NCBI RefSeq assembly: GCF_003999975.1
Contig: NZ_RJAC01000018.1
Coordinates: 140,911-204,910 of the forward strand
Origin: Actinoplanes solisilvae
GTDB taxonomy: Bacteria > Actinomycetota > Actinomycetes > Mycobacteriales > Micromonosporaceae
Reading direction: 5' to 3'
DNA length: 64,000 nt
Of the stretch, positions 26,039 to 34,901 are shown piece after piece; the stretch's first letter is position 1, and each line of letters starts with the position of its first letter. A program made the position numbers and the translations under genes. The notes below the pieces were generated by a model. That model had not been told where the DNA came from, searched no databases, and saw only the letters and a program-made list of their open reading frames with translations.

Positions 26039-26842
26039 ATGGAATCGCGGGCGCTCGGCTACTTCGTGGCCGTCGCCGAAGAGCTGAACTTCACTCGGGC
26101 CGCCGCCCGGCTCGGCATGAGCGTGCCGCCGCTGTCCCGCGCGATCCGCCGCCTCGAGTCCGACCTCGGCGTGACGCTGTTCGCGCGCAGCCCTCAGCGG
26201 GTCAGCCTGACCCCGGCCGGCGAGACGCTGCTGGCCGAGGGCCGTCTCGCCCTGGACGCGCTGCGGGCCGCCGCCCGCCGCACCCAGCGCACCGAGACGG
26301 CGTCGCTGATCCTGGCCATGAAGGCCGACGGCGACGCCGGGCTGCTCGACTCCCTCCTGACCCGCTACCGGGCCGACCCCGACGCGCTCCCCGTCACGAT
26401 CCGCCTCTGTGGCTGGGGTGCGCAGCCCCGTCTGCTCCTGACCGGCGAGGCCGACGTCGCCCTCGTCACCGAACCGTTCGACCACACCGGACTGGACACC
26501 GAGGTCATCCACCGTGAGCCCCGGGTGGCCGCCGTCGCGTCCAAAGGCCCCCTCGCCGCCCGGGCGACGCTGACGCCGGGCGACCTCGGTGACCCGGTGA
26601 TCCCCGACGGCGTCACCGACCTCGCTCAGCTCCTGACGCTGATCGAGATGGGCCGGGTGAGGGCCGCCTCGCTGCCGTCCTCGATCCGTGCGCGCTATCC
26701 GCGCCCCGGCATCACATATGTCGACATGCCCGACGCCCCGCCCGCGACGCTGGCGATCGCCTGGCCGGCCATGTCACGCTCCCGTGCCACCGCCGCCCTC
26801 GTCCGGGCGGCCGAGCACGCCGCACTCGAACGGTCAGGCTGA
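26039..26842 (+). CDS. LysR-family transcriptional regulator
   Basis: 267 residues, slightly short for the family (about 300). N-terminal winged helix ALGYFVAVAEELNFTRAAAR, LGMSVPPLSRAIRRLE, then linker helix and a periplasmic-binding-like effector domain (about 88-265). There is hardly room for a leader between operator and ATG, so the mRNA may be leaderless or very short-leadered. Likely regulates the divergent NmrA-type gene. The 236 bases downstream hold no gene. Confidence 0.88.
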   Translation: MESRALGYFVAVAEELNFTRAAARLGMSVPPLSRAIRRLESDLGVTLFARSPQRVSLTPAGETLLAEGRLALDALRAAARRTQRTETASLILAMKADGDAGLLDSLLTRYRADPDALPVTIRLCGWGAQPRLLLTGEADVALVTEPFDHTGLDTEVIHREPRVAAVASKGPLAARATLTPGDLGDPVIPDGVTDLAQLLTLIEMGRVRAASLPSSIRARYPRPGITYVDMPDAPPATLAIAWPAMSRSRATAALVRAAEHAALERSG

Positions 26843-27078
26843 ACGGCGCGGTTCTCCCTTTGCCACCGATGACGGCCGTTTCGGGTCCGACGTTCGGCGA
26901 CCTCGCCTCGCGGAGGGAAAGGCAAATCTTCTGACCCTGATGTTCCCGACCTCCTCCGGAGCGGTTCTCGCGGACTAGAGTCACTCCCGGGCTCCGGCTA
27001 TCAGGAACGGTCCCACCGCTGGGTCGACATGACGGGAAAGTGCCGGCCGCACGGCGAGAACCACGCGGGAGCGTGCCG

Positions 27079-29841
27079 ATGGACGGGCTGACGGGCCGGG
27101 GCGAGGAATGCGCCCTTCTCGACCGGTTGATCAGCGCGGTCGGCGCCGGCGAGAGCCGCGTGCTCGTGGTTCGTGGTCAGGCCGGTGTCGGTAAGACCGC
27201 CCTGCTCGACCACGTCTCCACCCACGCCACCGGTTGCCGGGTGCTGCGGATCGTCGGGGTGCAGGCCGAGATGGAGCTGCCCTACGCCGGCCTGCATCAA
27301 CTGCTCGCGCCCTCGATCGGCGTTCTGCAACGACTGCCGAAACCGCAGCAGAGGGCGGTCGGCACAGCGTTCGGGTTGAGCCCGGGTCCGACACCGGACA
27401 GGTTTCTGGTGGCGCTGGCGGTGCTCGGGCTGCTGTCGGAGGTCGCCGCCGAGCGGCCGCTGCTCTGCCTGGTCGACGACGAGCAGTGGCTCGACCGGGC
27501 GTCGGCGCTGGCGCTCGCGTTTGTCGCCCGGCGTATCGCGGCCGATTCGATCGGCCTGATCTTCGGCACCCGGCATCCGGGCGAGGAACTGGCCGGGCTG
27601 CCCGAACTGGTGGTCGAGGGGCTGCGCGACGACGACTCCCGGACGCTGCTGGAGTCGGCGCTGGCCGCCCCGCTCGACCCCCGCGTCCGCGATCTCATCG
27701 TCGCCGAGGCGCAGGGCAATCCCCTGGCCCTGCTGGAACTGCCGCGCGGCCTGAGCCCGGCCGAGCTGGCCGGCGGGTTCGGCCTGCCCTCGGCCCTGCC
27801 CGTTCCGGTCCGGATCGAGAACAGCTTCGAACGCCAGCTCGACAGCCTCCCGGCCGCCACCCGCCGGCTGCTGACCTTGGCCGCCGCCGACCCGTCAGGT
27901 GATCCACTGCTGGTGTGGCGAGCCGCCGAGAGGCTGGACATTCCGGCCGGTGCCGCCGGGCCGGCGACCGAGAGGGGCCTGGCCGAGTTCGGGGCGCGGG
28001 TGCGGTTCCGGCATCCGCTGGTGCGGTCGGCGGCCTATCGGTCGGCGCCGCTGGACGACCGGCGGCGGGCCCACGCCGTTCTGGCCGAGGTAACCGACCC
28101 GGCCACCGAACCGGACCGCCGGGCGTGGCACCGGGCGCAGGCCGCCGAGGGAGCGGACGAGGACGTAGCCGCCGAGCTGGAGCGCTCGGCGGGCCGCGCC
28201 GAGCAACGTGGCGGGCTGGCCGCGGCCGCCGCGTTCCGGGAACGGGCCGCCCTGCTGACCCCCGATCCGGGCCGCCGGGTGGGGCGCCTGCTGGCCGCGG
28301 CCCGCGCCGCGCAGGAGGCCGGCACGCTCGACGCGGCGCGGGAACTGCTGGTTCTGGCCGAGGCCGGCCCGCTGGACCCCTTGCACACGGCCGAAATCGA
28401 TCACCTGCGTGGTCTCCTCGCCCTCGATGAGCAGCGCGACGGCGTCGCCGTCCCGCTTCTGCTGAGCGCGGCCAAGCTGCTCGAACCCCTCGACGCGGGC
28501 CGGGCTCGCCAGACCTACCTGGAAGCTCTCATGGCCGCCGTCGGGGCCGGTGAGCTGGGCGCGCCCGGTGGCATGCGGGCGGCAGCCGAGGGAGCCCTGG
28601 CCACGCCGACGGCGCCCGGACCCCCGCGCCCGGTCGACCTGGTCATCGACGGACTCGCCCGGTGGAAGCTCGAGGGGCACACGGCCGCTGCCGGAGCGCT
28701 GCGCCGGGCTCTGGAGCCGGTGCTGCCTCCGCAGGCCGAAACCTTCGACGCCGGCAGCTGGCTCCGGCTCATCGTCGGCGGAAGTCATCTCGCCATCGCC
28801 CTGGAGGTGTGGGACTTCGAGGCCTGGCGCTCCCTGGCTCAGCGGCAGGTGAAGGTCACCCGCGAGCTCGGCGCCCTGGTCCAGTTGCAGGTCGCGCTCA
28901 ATCATCTCGGCGGAGTTCACCTGCTCTCCGGCGAGCCCGGAGTGACCGAGCGGCTCATGGACGAATGCAACCTGGTCGCCGAGGCCAACGGCAGCCGGCC
29001 CGACGACTACACCCTGGTGATTCTCGCGGCCTGGCAGGGCCGGGACGCCCACGCCTCGGCCCTGATCGAAACCGCGATCAGGAATGCCGCCGGACCCGGG
29101 GTGGGCCAGATGATCAGCTCGGCCGGCTACGCGAGCGCGGTTCTGAACAACGGCCTGGGCCGGCACGACGTCGCCCTGGTCGCCGCCCGGCAGGCGTTCC
29201 TGGCCGACGAGTTCGGATTCGGCCCGCAGGTCGTTCCCGAGTTCGCCGAGGCGGCCGCCCGGACCGGCGACACCGACGCGGTCCAGGCGGCCCTCGACTG
29301 GATGGCCGGGCGCACCCGCGTGACCCGTACCGATTGGGCGCTGGGCCTCGACGCCCGGATCCAGGCCCTGGCCGCGGAGGGCGACGAGGCCGACCAGCTC
29401 TACCGCTTCTCGATCGAGCGGCTGGGCCGGACCCCGATCCGGACCCAGCTCGCGCGGTCACACCTGCTCTACGGCGAGTGGCTGCGCCGGCGGGGCCGCC
29501 GGGTCGACGCGCGCGAGCAGCTTCGCACCGCCCACCACATGCTCGACGACATGGGGATGGCGGCGTTCGCCGACCGGGCCCGCCGCGAGCTGCTCGCCAC
29601 CGGCGCCACCGCCCGCAAGCGCGCCGCCTCGATCGTGCCCGACGGCGAGAAACTCACCTCGCAGGAGGCCGAGGTGGCGCGCCTGGCCCGGGACGGCCTG
29701 TCCAATCCCGAGATCGGGGCCAGGCTGTTCATATCGTCCCGCACCGCCCAATATCACCTGCGCAAGGTCTTCGCCAAGCTCGGTGTCAGCTCGCGCAGCC
29801 AGCTCCACCGCGTCCTGCCGGACGCCAGCCTGCACGGCTGA
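27079..29841 (+). CDS. Large ATP-binding LuxR regulator (LAL type), first of two
   Basis: 920 residues. STAND-type ATPase at the N-terminus: Walker A RGQAGVGKTALL (about 32-43), Walker B LLCLVDDEQWLD (about 131-142). A long helical TPR-like middle follows (Ala/Glu-rich from about 350 to 840), and the C-terminal LuxR helix-turn-helix LTSQEAEVARLARDGLSNPE...RTAQYHLRKVFAKLGV at about 855-910. LAL proteins (MalT relatives) activate catabolic or antibiotic genes when ligand and ATP are bound. ATG at 27079 was chosen because the conserved GRGEE motif follows at once. Another LAL gene follows in the same direction. Confidence 0.9.
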   Translation: MDGLTGRGEECALLDRLISAVGAGESRVLVVRGQAGVGKTALLDHVSTHATGCRVLRIVGVQAEMELPYAGLHQLLAPSIGVLQRLPKPQQRAVGTAFGLSPGPTPDRFLVALAVLGLLSEVAAERPLLCLVDDEQWLDRASALALAFVARRIAADSIGLIFGTRHPGEELAGLPELVVEGLRDDDSRTLLESALAAPLDPRVRDLIVAEAQGNPLALLELPRGLSPAELAGGFGLPSALPVPVRIENSFERQLDSLPAATRRLLTLAAADPSGDPLLVWRAAERLDIPAGAAGPATERGLAEFGARVRFRHPLVRSAAYRSAPLDDRRRAHAVLAEVTDPATEPDRRAWHRAQAAEGADEDVAAELERSAGRAEQRGGLAAAAAFRERAALLTPDPGRRVGRLLAAARAAQEAGTLDAARELLVLAEAGPLDPLHTAEIDHLRGLLALDEQRDGVAVPLLLSAAKLLEPLDAGRARQTYLEALMAAVGAGELGAPGGMRAAAEGALATPTAPGPPRPVDLVIDGLARWKLEGHTAAAGALRRALEPVLPPQAETFDAGSWLRLIVGGSHLAIALEVWDFEAWRSLAQRQVKVTRELGALVQLQVALNHLGGVHLLSGEPGVTERLMDECNLVAEANGSRPDDYTLVILAAWQGRDAHASALIETAIRNAAGPGVGQMISSAGYASAVLNNGLGRHDVALVAARQAFLADEFGFGPQVVPEFAEAAARTGDTDAVQAALDWMAGRTRVTRTDWALGLDARIQALAAEGDEADQLYRFSIERLGRTPIRTQLARSHLLYGEWLRRRGRRVDAREQLRTAHHMLDDMGMAAFADRARRELLATGATARKRAASIVPDGEKLTSQEAEVARLARDGLSNPEIGARLFISSRTAQYHLRKVFAKLGVSSRSQLHRVLPDASLHG

Positions 29842-29974
29842 CTGGCCAGGTGGCGGACGCGATCGCCGGCCACCCCCGCGACGATGACGGTTGGCATCGC
29901 CGAGCAGCTCACGGCTACGCCGTCGGGTCCGGGCCGGACGGTCCCCGTTCGAGGCGCTCATCTGGGGGGAACAC

Positions 29975-32755
29975 ATGACTGTCATCGACAAGATCCCGGT
30001 TCCGGCCCACGGGCCCGATCCGGTGGGTGCCGTCACGCTGAGGGGACGGGAATCAGCGCTGGCCCTGATCGATCGCCGCCTCGCCGATCTGCGCGACGGG
30101 CACGGCAACGTGCTGCTGCTCGACGGAGGACCGGGCATCGGCAAGACAAGGCTCCTCGACGAGTTACGGAGCCGGACCAACCGGGCCGGGTTACCCGTCC
30201 TGCGGGCCGAAGCCGTCGACGGGCAGCAGAATGTACGGTTCGCGCTGTTGGTGGCGGCCGTGTTCGGCGCCCAGCCACCGATCACCGAAGTACAGCACGT
30301 GCGCGACGCCGACCGACGCGGCGACCTCGGCTACTGGCTGGTTCACGAGCTGACCGAAGGGCTGCGGCGAGCCTCGACCCGTACACCCCTGGTGGTGATA
30401 CTGGACGGTCTGCAATGGGCGGATTCCGCCACCACCAATGCGATCCGGGCGATCAGCGCCGGGCTGCGGAACTCCGCCGTGCTGTGGGCCCTGGCGGCTC
30501 GGCGGGACCAGGCCGGCGACGGGCTCCGGAAACTGTTCACCGAACTCGCCGACGGCGGCGCGGACACCGTGAGTCTGGGCGGGATTCGCGCGGCTGCCGT
30601 CCCGGCCCTGATCGAGGACGTCGTCCGCACGGCGGCCACGCCGCGATTGCTCGGGCTGGCCGAGCCGGCTGACGGCCACCCCTTCTGGCTCATCCAGTTG
30701 CTGTGCGGACTCCGCGAGGAGGATTGCCTGCACGGCACCCGAGGACCGGCGACGCTGCCTCGACGGATCACGCGCTTGATGCAGGAACGGTTGGAGGCCC
30801 TGACACCGCAGGCGCGGCGCCTGGTGCGAATGGCCGCCGTGATGCCGCCCCGGTTCACCGCCGACCACCTGGCCGGTCTGACGGACAGTCATGCCACCGA
30901 GCTGATCGAGCCCCTGGACGAGGCGATCCGGGCGGGACTGCTCGCCGTGGACGGCGCCCGGTTGCGCTTCCAGCCGGAGCTGCTGAGACACGCGACCCGC
31001 GAGACCATGCCGGTCTCTCTTCGACGGGCCCTGGACCGCGAGGCGGCCGAGGTGCTGCTGCGGGCCGGGGAGAATCCGGTCGAGGTAGCGGCCGGCGTGG
31101 CCGAGACGGCGGAAGTGGGTGACCGGCCGGCGGCCTCGGTGCTACGCGCGGCGGCCCGCGCTCTGGCCGCCTCCGACAGTGGCGCCGCGGCTGACCTCTG
31201 CGTCCGCGCTGTCGACCTGCTCACGGCGGACGACGCCGAGCGCGGGCCGACCGCGGCCGAAGCAGCCGAACTCCTGCACCGGGCGCACCGCGTGAGCGAG
31301 GCCGAGCTGCTCGCGGACCGGGTGATCGCGGGTCCGCTGACGACCGGCAGCGAGGCCGAGCTGCGTCTGACGATGTCAACGATGGCGTCCCGGCCGCTCA
31401 CCGACCGGATCCGGGAGAATCACCTCGCGCTGAACCTCACGGGCATCGACCGGTCGACGCGGAGGCGGCACCACGTCCAGCTCGCTCAGAACCTGCTGCT
31501 GGCCGGCGATCACGAGTCGGCGTACCGGCTCGCGCGCCGGACGCTGGCGGGCACCCAGGAGACCGGCGACCCGGAACCCGATGGTGCCGCCCGGCTCGTG
31601 CTGGTCGCCACGCACATCGCCCGGGGTGACGCGAGCACCGCTTCGACGGAGCTCTCCGGGCTGCTGGGCAGCGGGCCGCCGCTCGCGCTCGGCGCCGACA
31701 ACGTTCTGACAGCGGCGCTGTGGCACTGCCTCGGGTGTGACGAGGAAGGGGGAACCGTACTGAAGGACTGCCTGGGCCAGGCCCGGCGGGAACGCAACAG
31801 TCCCCTTCTCGCTCTGACCACCCATATCCGGGCGCAGGCCGGCCTGATCGCCGGCCGGCTGACCGACGCTCGCGCCGACCTGGACTCGATCGACCCGGAC
31901 CACGAGCAGGGCTGGGCGCTCGTGCTCCGGATGGTGACCGCGGCCGGACTCGCCGTCCACCTGGGCGACCGGGACCTCGGCCGGGCGGCCACCGCGGCGG
32001 CCAAGCGCCTGCGCTCGGCGGACGGACCCAGCGAGCGGCGTTGGGCCGGCCGAGTCCTGGCCATGTCGGCCGCCCAGCGCGACGACATGGCGTACGCCTG
32101 CCGGTTGCTGGCCCAGGACTCCCTGGTGCCGGGCGCCCCACCGGTTCCGTACGACATGTCCTTCCTGGTCGCCGCGGCCCGGATCGCGGTGTCGGCCCGT
32201 GATCGCGATCTCCTCGAGCGGGTCACCACCGCCGCCGCCGCGCACACCGGGAACAGCGCCGCGCCGGCGTTCGCGGTCGGAGCCGATCATGTCGTTCGGC
32301 TGGTCGACGGCGACGCTGCGGGACTGCTCGCTGTCGCTGACCGGCACTCCGGCTCCCGGCCGCTGCTGGCCGCGGCGGCGACCGAGGACGCCGGCCGCAT
32401 TCTGGTCGAGGACGGAAGCACAGCCGCCGGCCTGGAGCAGCTCAACCGGGCCTTCGACGCCTATGCCGCGGCCGGGGCCGTGGCCGACGCCCAGCGACTC
32501 CAACAGATGTTGCGCCGGCACGGCACGCACCGGCGGGTCATGAAGCGTCGCCCCAGCAGCGGCTGGGACAGCCTCACGGAGGCCGAGCTGGGCGTCGTCC
32601 GGATCGTCGCGACCGGTTCCACCAACCGCGAAGTGGCCGAACGTCTGTTTCTGTCGCCGCACACGGTCAACGCTCATCTCCGCAACGCCTACGCCAAGCT
32701 CGGCATCGCGTCCCGCGTGCGACTGGCGAACATGCTGCGAGACTACGACGGCTGA
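29975..32755 (+). CDS. Large ATP-binding LuxR regulator (LAL type), second of two
   Basis: 926 residues. Start at the ATG after GGGGGAACAC. Walker A LDGGPGIGKTRLLDEL (about 48-63), Walker B PLVVILDGLQWAD (about 136-148), helical repeat middle, and C-terminal LuxR domain LTEAELGVVRIVATGSTNRE...HTVNAHLRNAYAKLGI. Only distantly like its neighbour, so not a recent duplicate. The 133-base gap between them permits a shared transcript. The target is not evident; the following epimerase-like and CPBP genes run in the same direction. Confidence 0.9.
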   Translation: MTVIDKIPVPAHGPDPVGAVTLRGRESALALIDRRLADLRDGHGNVLLLDGGPGIGKTRLLDELRSRTNRAGLPVLRAEAVDGQQNVRFALLVAAVFGAQPPITEVQHVRDADRRGDLGYWLVHELTEGLRRASTRTPLVVILDGLQWADSATTNAIRAISAGLRNSAVLWALAARRDQAGDGLRKLFTELADGGADTVSLGGIRAAAVPALIEDVVRTAATPRLLGLAEPADGHPFWLIQLLCGLREEDCLHGTRGPATLPRRITRLMQERLEALTPQARRLVRMAAVMPPRFTADHLAGLTDSHATELIEPLDEAIRAGLLAVDGARLRFQPELLRHATRETMPVSLRRALDREAAEVLLRAGENPVEVAAGVAETAEVGDRPAASVLRAAARALAASDSGAAADLCVRAVDLLTADDAERGPTAAEAAELLHRAHRVSEAELLADRVIAGPLTTGSEAELRLTMSTMASRPLTDRIRENHLALNLTGIDRSTRRRHHVQLAQNLLLAGDHESAYRLARRTLAGTQETGDPEPDGAARLVLVATHIARGDASTASTELSGLLGSGPPLALGADNVLTAALWHCLGCDEEGGTVLKDCLGQARRERNSPLLALTTHIRAQAGLIAGRLTDARADLDSIDPDHEQGWALVLRMVTAAGLAVHLGDRDLGRAATAAAKRLRSADGPSERRWAGRVLAMSAAQRDDMAYACRLLAQDSLVPGAPPVPYDMSFLVAAARIAVSARDRDLLERVTTAAAAHTGNSAAPAFAVGADHVVRLVDGDAAGLLAVADRHSGSRPLLAAAATEDAGRILVEDGSTAAGLEQLNRAFDAYAAAGAVADAQRLQQMLRRHGTHRRVMKRRPSSGWDSLTEAELGVVRIVATGSTNREVAERLFLSPHTVNAHLRNAYAKLGIASRVRLANMLRDYDG

Positions 32756-32862
32756 CCCGCCGTGAGGCGGCGTAATCGATCAGGGTCTGGACCTCGGTGA
32801 CCGTGTTCGAGTCCGATCCCCGAGGTGCGGGATTCCAGCGGCGCCGTGGGTAGTAGGAGCAG

Positions 32863-33783
32863 GTGAGAAAGACGGTTCTGGTAAGCGGCGCGTCCGGCTT
32901 CATCGGCTCCCACGTGGCTGCACGCCTGGCCGAGGAGGGTTACCGGGTGCTTGCCATGACCCGGCACCCCCGGGATTATCACGGCGCGGGGGAGCCGACC
33001 GAGGCGGATGTGTCCGATCCCGTCAGCCTGGCGGCGGCGTTCGCCGGGGTCGATGTGGCCTACTACCTGGTCCACTCGCTGGCCTCGGCCGATTTCGAAC
33101 AACGCGACGCCGACGCCGCCCGCAACTTCGCGGAGGCCGCGGCCGCGGCTCAGGTGGAACGGATCATCTACCTCGGTGGGCTCGGCGCGAACGACGGCAC
33201 GTTGTCGGCGCATCTGCGGTCCCGGCGGGAGGTCGAGGACATCCTCAGATCCGGTCCGGTGCCGGTGACCGTGTTACGCGCCGCGGTGGTCATCGGCCAC
33301 GGCGGTATCTCCTGGGAGATGACGCGGCAGCTCGCCCACCGGTTGCCGGCGATGGTGACGCCGCGATGGGTGCGCACCCGGACCCAGCCGATCGCCCTGC
33401 CGGACGCGGTGCGCTATCTCACCGGGGTGCTCGAGCCGGTCGAGGCCCGCGGCCGCACGTACGAGATCGGCGGCCCGGAGGTACTGCGCTACATCGACAT
33501 GTTGCAGCGCGTCGCCAAGATCCGTGGAAGCCGGCTGCCCAACCTCACCGTGCCGCTGCTGACCCCGCGGTTGTCGTCGGCGTGGCTCAAGTTCGTCACC
33601 GACGTCGACCTGGCAACCGCCCGCAACCTGGTCGACTCCATGTCCACCGAGGTGGTCGTGCACGACGACGCCATCATCCGGCTCGTTCCCGGCACGCCCC
33701 TCGGCTACGACGACGCGGTGCGGCTCGCCCTGGCCGACCGCGAGCGGGCCGCCCGGCACGACCGGCAGCGGGCGGCTCGGTGA
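32863..33783 (+). CDS. NAD(P)-binding epimerase-like protein
   Basis: 306 residues. Extended short-chain fold: VLVSGASGFIGSHVAARLAE glycine motif, VDVAYYLVHSL (conserved in the YbjT/NAD(P)H-binding group), IYLGGLGAN, then LRAAVVIGHGG and a C-terminal segment with YEIGGPEVLRYIDML. This group includes the N-terminal part of DUF2867 fusion proteins but here the fusion is absent. GTG start at 32863 with AGGAGCAG upstream. Overlaps the next start by four bases (GTGA). Confidence 0.85.
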   Translation: MRKTVLVSGASGFIGSHVAARLAEEGYRVLAMTRHPRDYHGAGEPTEADVSDPVSLAAAFAGVDVAYYLVHSLASADFEQRDADAARNFAEAAAAAQVERIIYLGGLGANDGTLSAHLRSRREVEDILRSGPVPVTVLRAAVVIGHGGISWEMTRQLAHRLPAMVTPRWVRTRTQPIALPDAVRYLTGVLEPVEARGRTYEIGGPEVLRYIDMLQRVAKIRGSRLPNLTVPLLTPRLSSAWLKFVTDVDLATARNLVDSMSTEVVVHDDAIIRLVPGTPLGYDDAVRLALADRERAARHDRQRAAR

Positions 33784-34496
33784 CGTCGGCCTGGCTGAGC
33801 CGCGCTCGACGTACCGTGGGTCCCTCGCTGATCGACCCGGTCGACCGCGACCACCACCAGACCGACCGGGAGTTCCGAAGGCGCCGCGTCGTCGTCGCGA
33901 TCACCCTGCTGGCCGGCGCCGTCCTGCTGGGGATCTCCCTGTCGGTACGCCCCGGCGACGACGTCTTCTACCTGCTCACGGTGCTGGTGGCGCTCACCTG
34001 GGTCACCGGAGCGCTGCTGTCCGGGCCGCTGCACCTGGGCCGCATAACGGTCCGCGACCGGCTGCGACGCCCGATCGTCACGCCGATCGTCACCGGGCTC
34101 CTGCTGGGCGCCGTCTTCGTGGCCGGCTCGCTCGTCGTCCGCGAACTGCCGCCGCTGCGTGAGCTGGTCAACAGCGTCCTGGCCCACGCCCGGTACGGCG
34201 CCGTCGTGCCGATCGTCGCCGTCACGCTCCTCAACGGCGTGGCCGAGGAGGTCTTCTTCCGCGGAGCGCTGTTCGCCGCGATCGGCCGGCGGCACGCCGT
34301 CCTCATCTCCACCGTGATCTATGCGGCGGCGACGGTCGCCACCGGCAACCTCATGCTGGTGTTCGCCGCTTTCGTGCTCGGCCTGATCCTGGCCCTGCAG
34401 CGCCGCGCATCCGGTGGCGTCCTCGCCCCCATCCTGACCCACATCACCTGGTCGACGACGATGGTGCTGGCGCTGCCCGCCTTGATCCGCGAGTAA
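33780..34496 (+). CDS. CPBP-family intramembrane metalloprotease
   Basis: 238 residues. Six or so membrane helices. The family motifs are present: EExxxR in NGVAEEVFFRGAL (motif 1), an Ala-rich helix IYAAATVATGN in place of the usual FxxxH, and H in PILTHITWST (motif 3). The second motif histidine seems absent, which some members tolerate. Related to type II CAAX prenyl endopeptidases and bacteriocin-immunity proteases. GTG start within the stop of the preceding gene. Confidence 0.8.
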   Translation: MTSAWLSRARRTVGPSLIDPVDRDHHQTDREFRRRRVVVAITLLAGAVLLGISLSVRPGDDVFYLLTVLVALTWVTGALLSGPLHLGRITVRDRLRRPIVTPIVTGLLLGAVFVAGSLVVRELPPLRELVNSVLAHARYGAVVPIVAVTLLNGVAEEVFFRGALFAAIGRRHAVLISTVIYAAATVATGNLMLVFAAFVLGLILALQRRASGGVLAPILTHITWSTTMVLALPALIRE

Positions 34497-34770
34497 GTGA
34501 CACCAGTTCGGCGGCCACGCCCGGTTCGAGGACTGATTCGCCGCGGACGGCGGCGCGGACGGCTTCCATCAGCCGTTCCGAGGAAGCGTCCTTGACCAGG
34601 TAGCCGATCGCCCGGCGCGGATCGCGGGGAACACGTCGGCGTCGTCGTCGAAGGTGGTCAGGGGCGATCACCTTGACCTGCGGGTGGTTCGCTCGGACGT
34701 GCCGGGTCGCGGTCGTCCCGTCCATCACCGGCATCCGCAGGTCCACCAGCACCACGTCCGGTGACGCCCC
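34497..34770 (-). pseudogene. Response-regulator receiver remnant (NarL type)
   Basis: The minus strand encodes DVVLVDLRMPVMDGTTATRH, RANHPQVKVI, and further on AIGYLVKDASSERLMEAVRA, typical receiver-domain strands 3-5 with the phospho-Asp and conserved Lys. Between them a one-base insertion (near 34657) and a one-base deletion (near 34612) throw 20-odd residues out of frame. The N-terminal receiver strands before about 34770 are unrecognisable, and the DNA-binding domain is missing, cut off at the end of the CPBP gene. No histidine kinase is nearby. Confidence 0.75.
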
Positions 34771-34901
34771 GCCCGGCCAGTTCCACTCGGCCGCCCCGGC
34801 CTGGGCCTTGCGATCACGGCGTCGCGATGCGCCGCTGCCCGCCGAGCCGGAACCGTTTCACCAGACGTACGAGGTGTCGTAGGGACCGCGGCGCGACCCG
34901 G

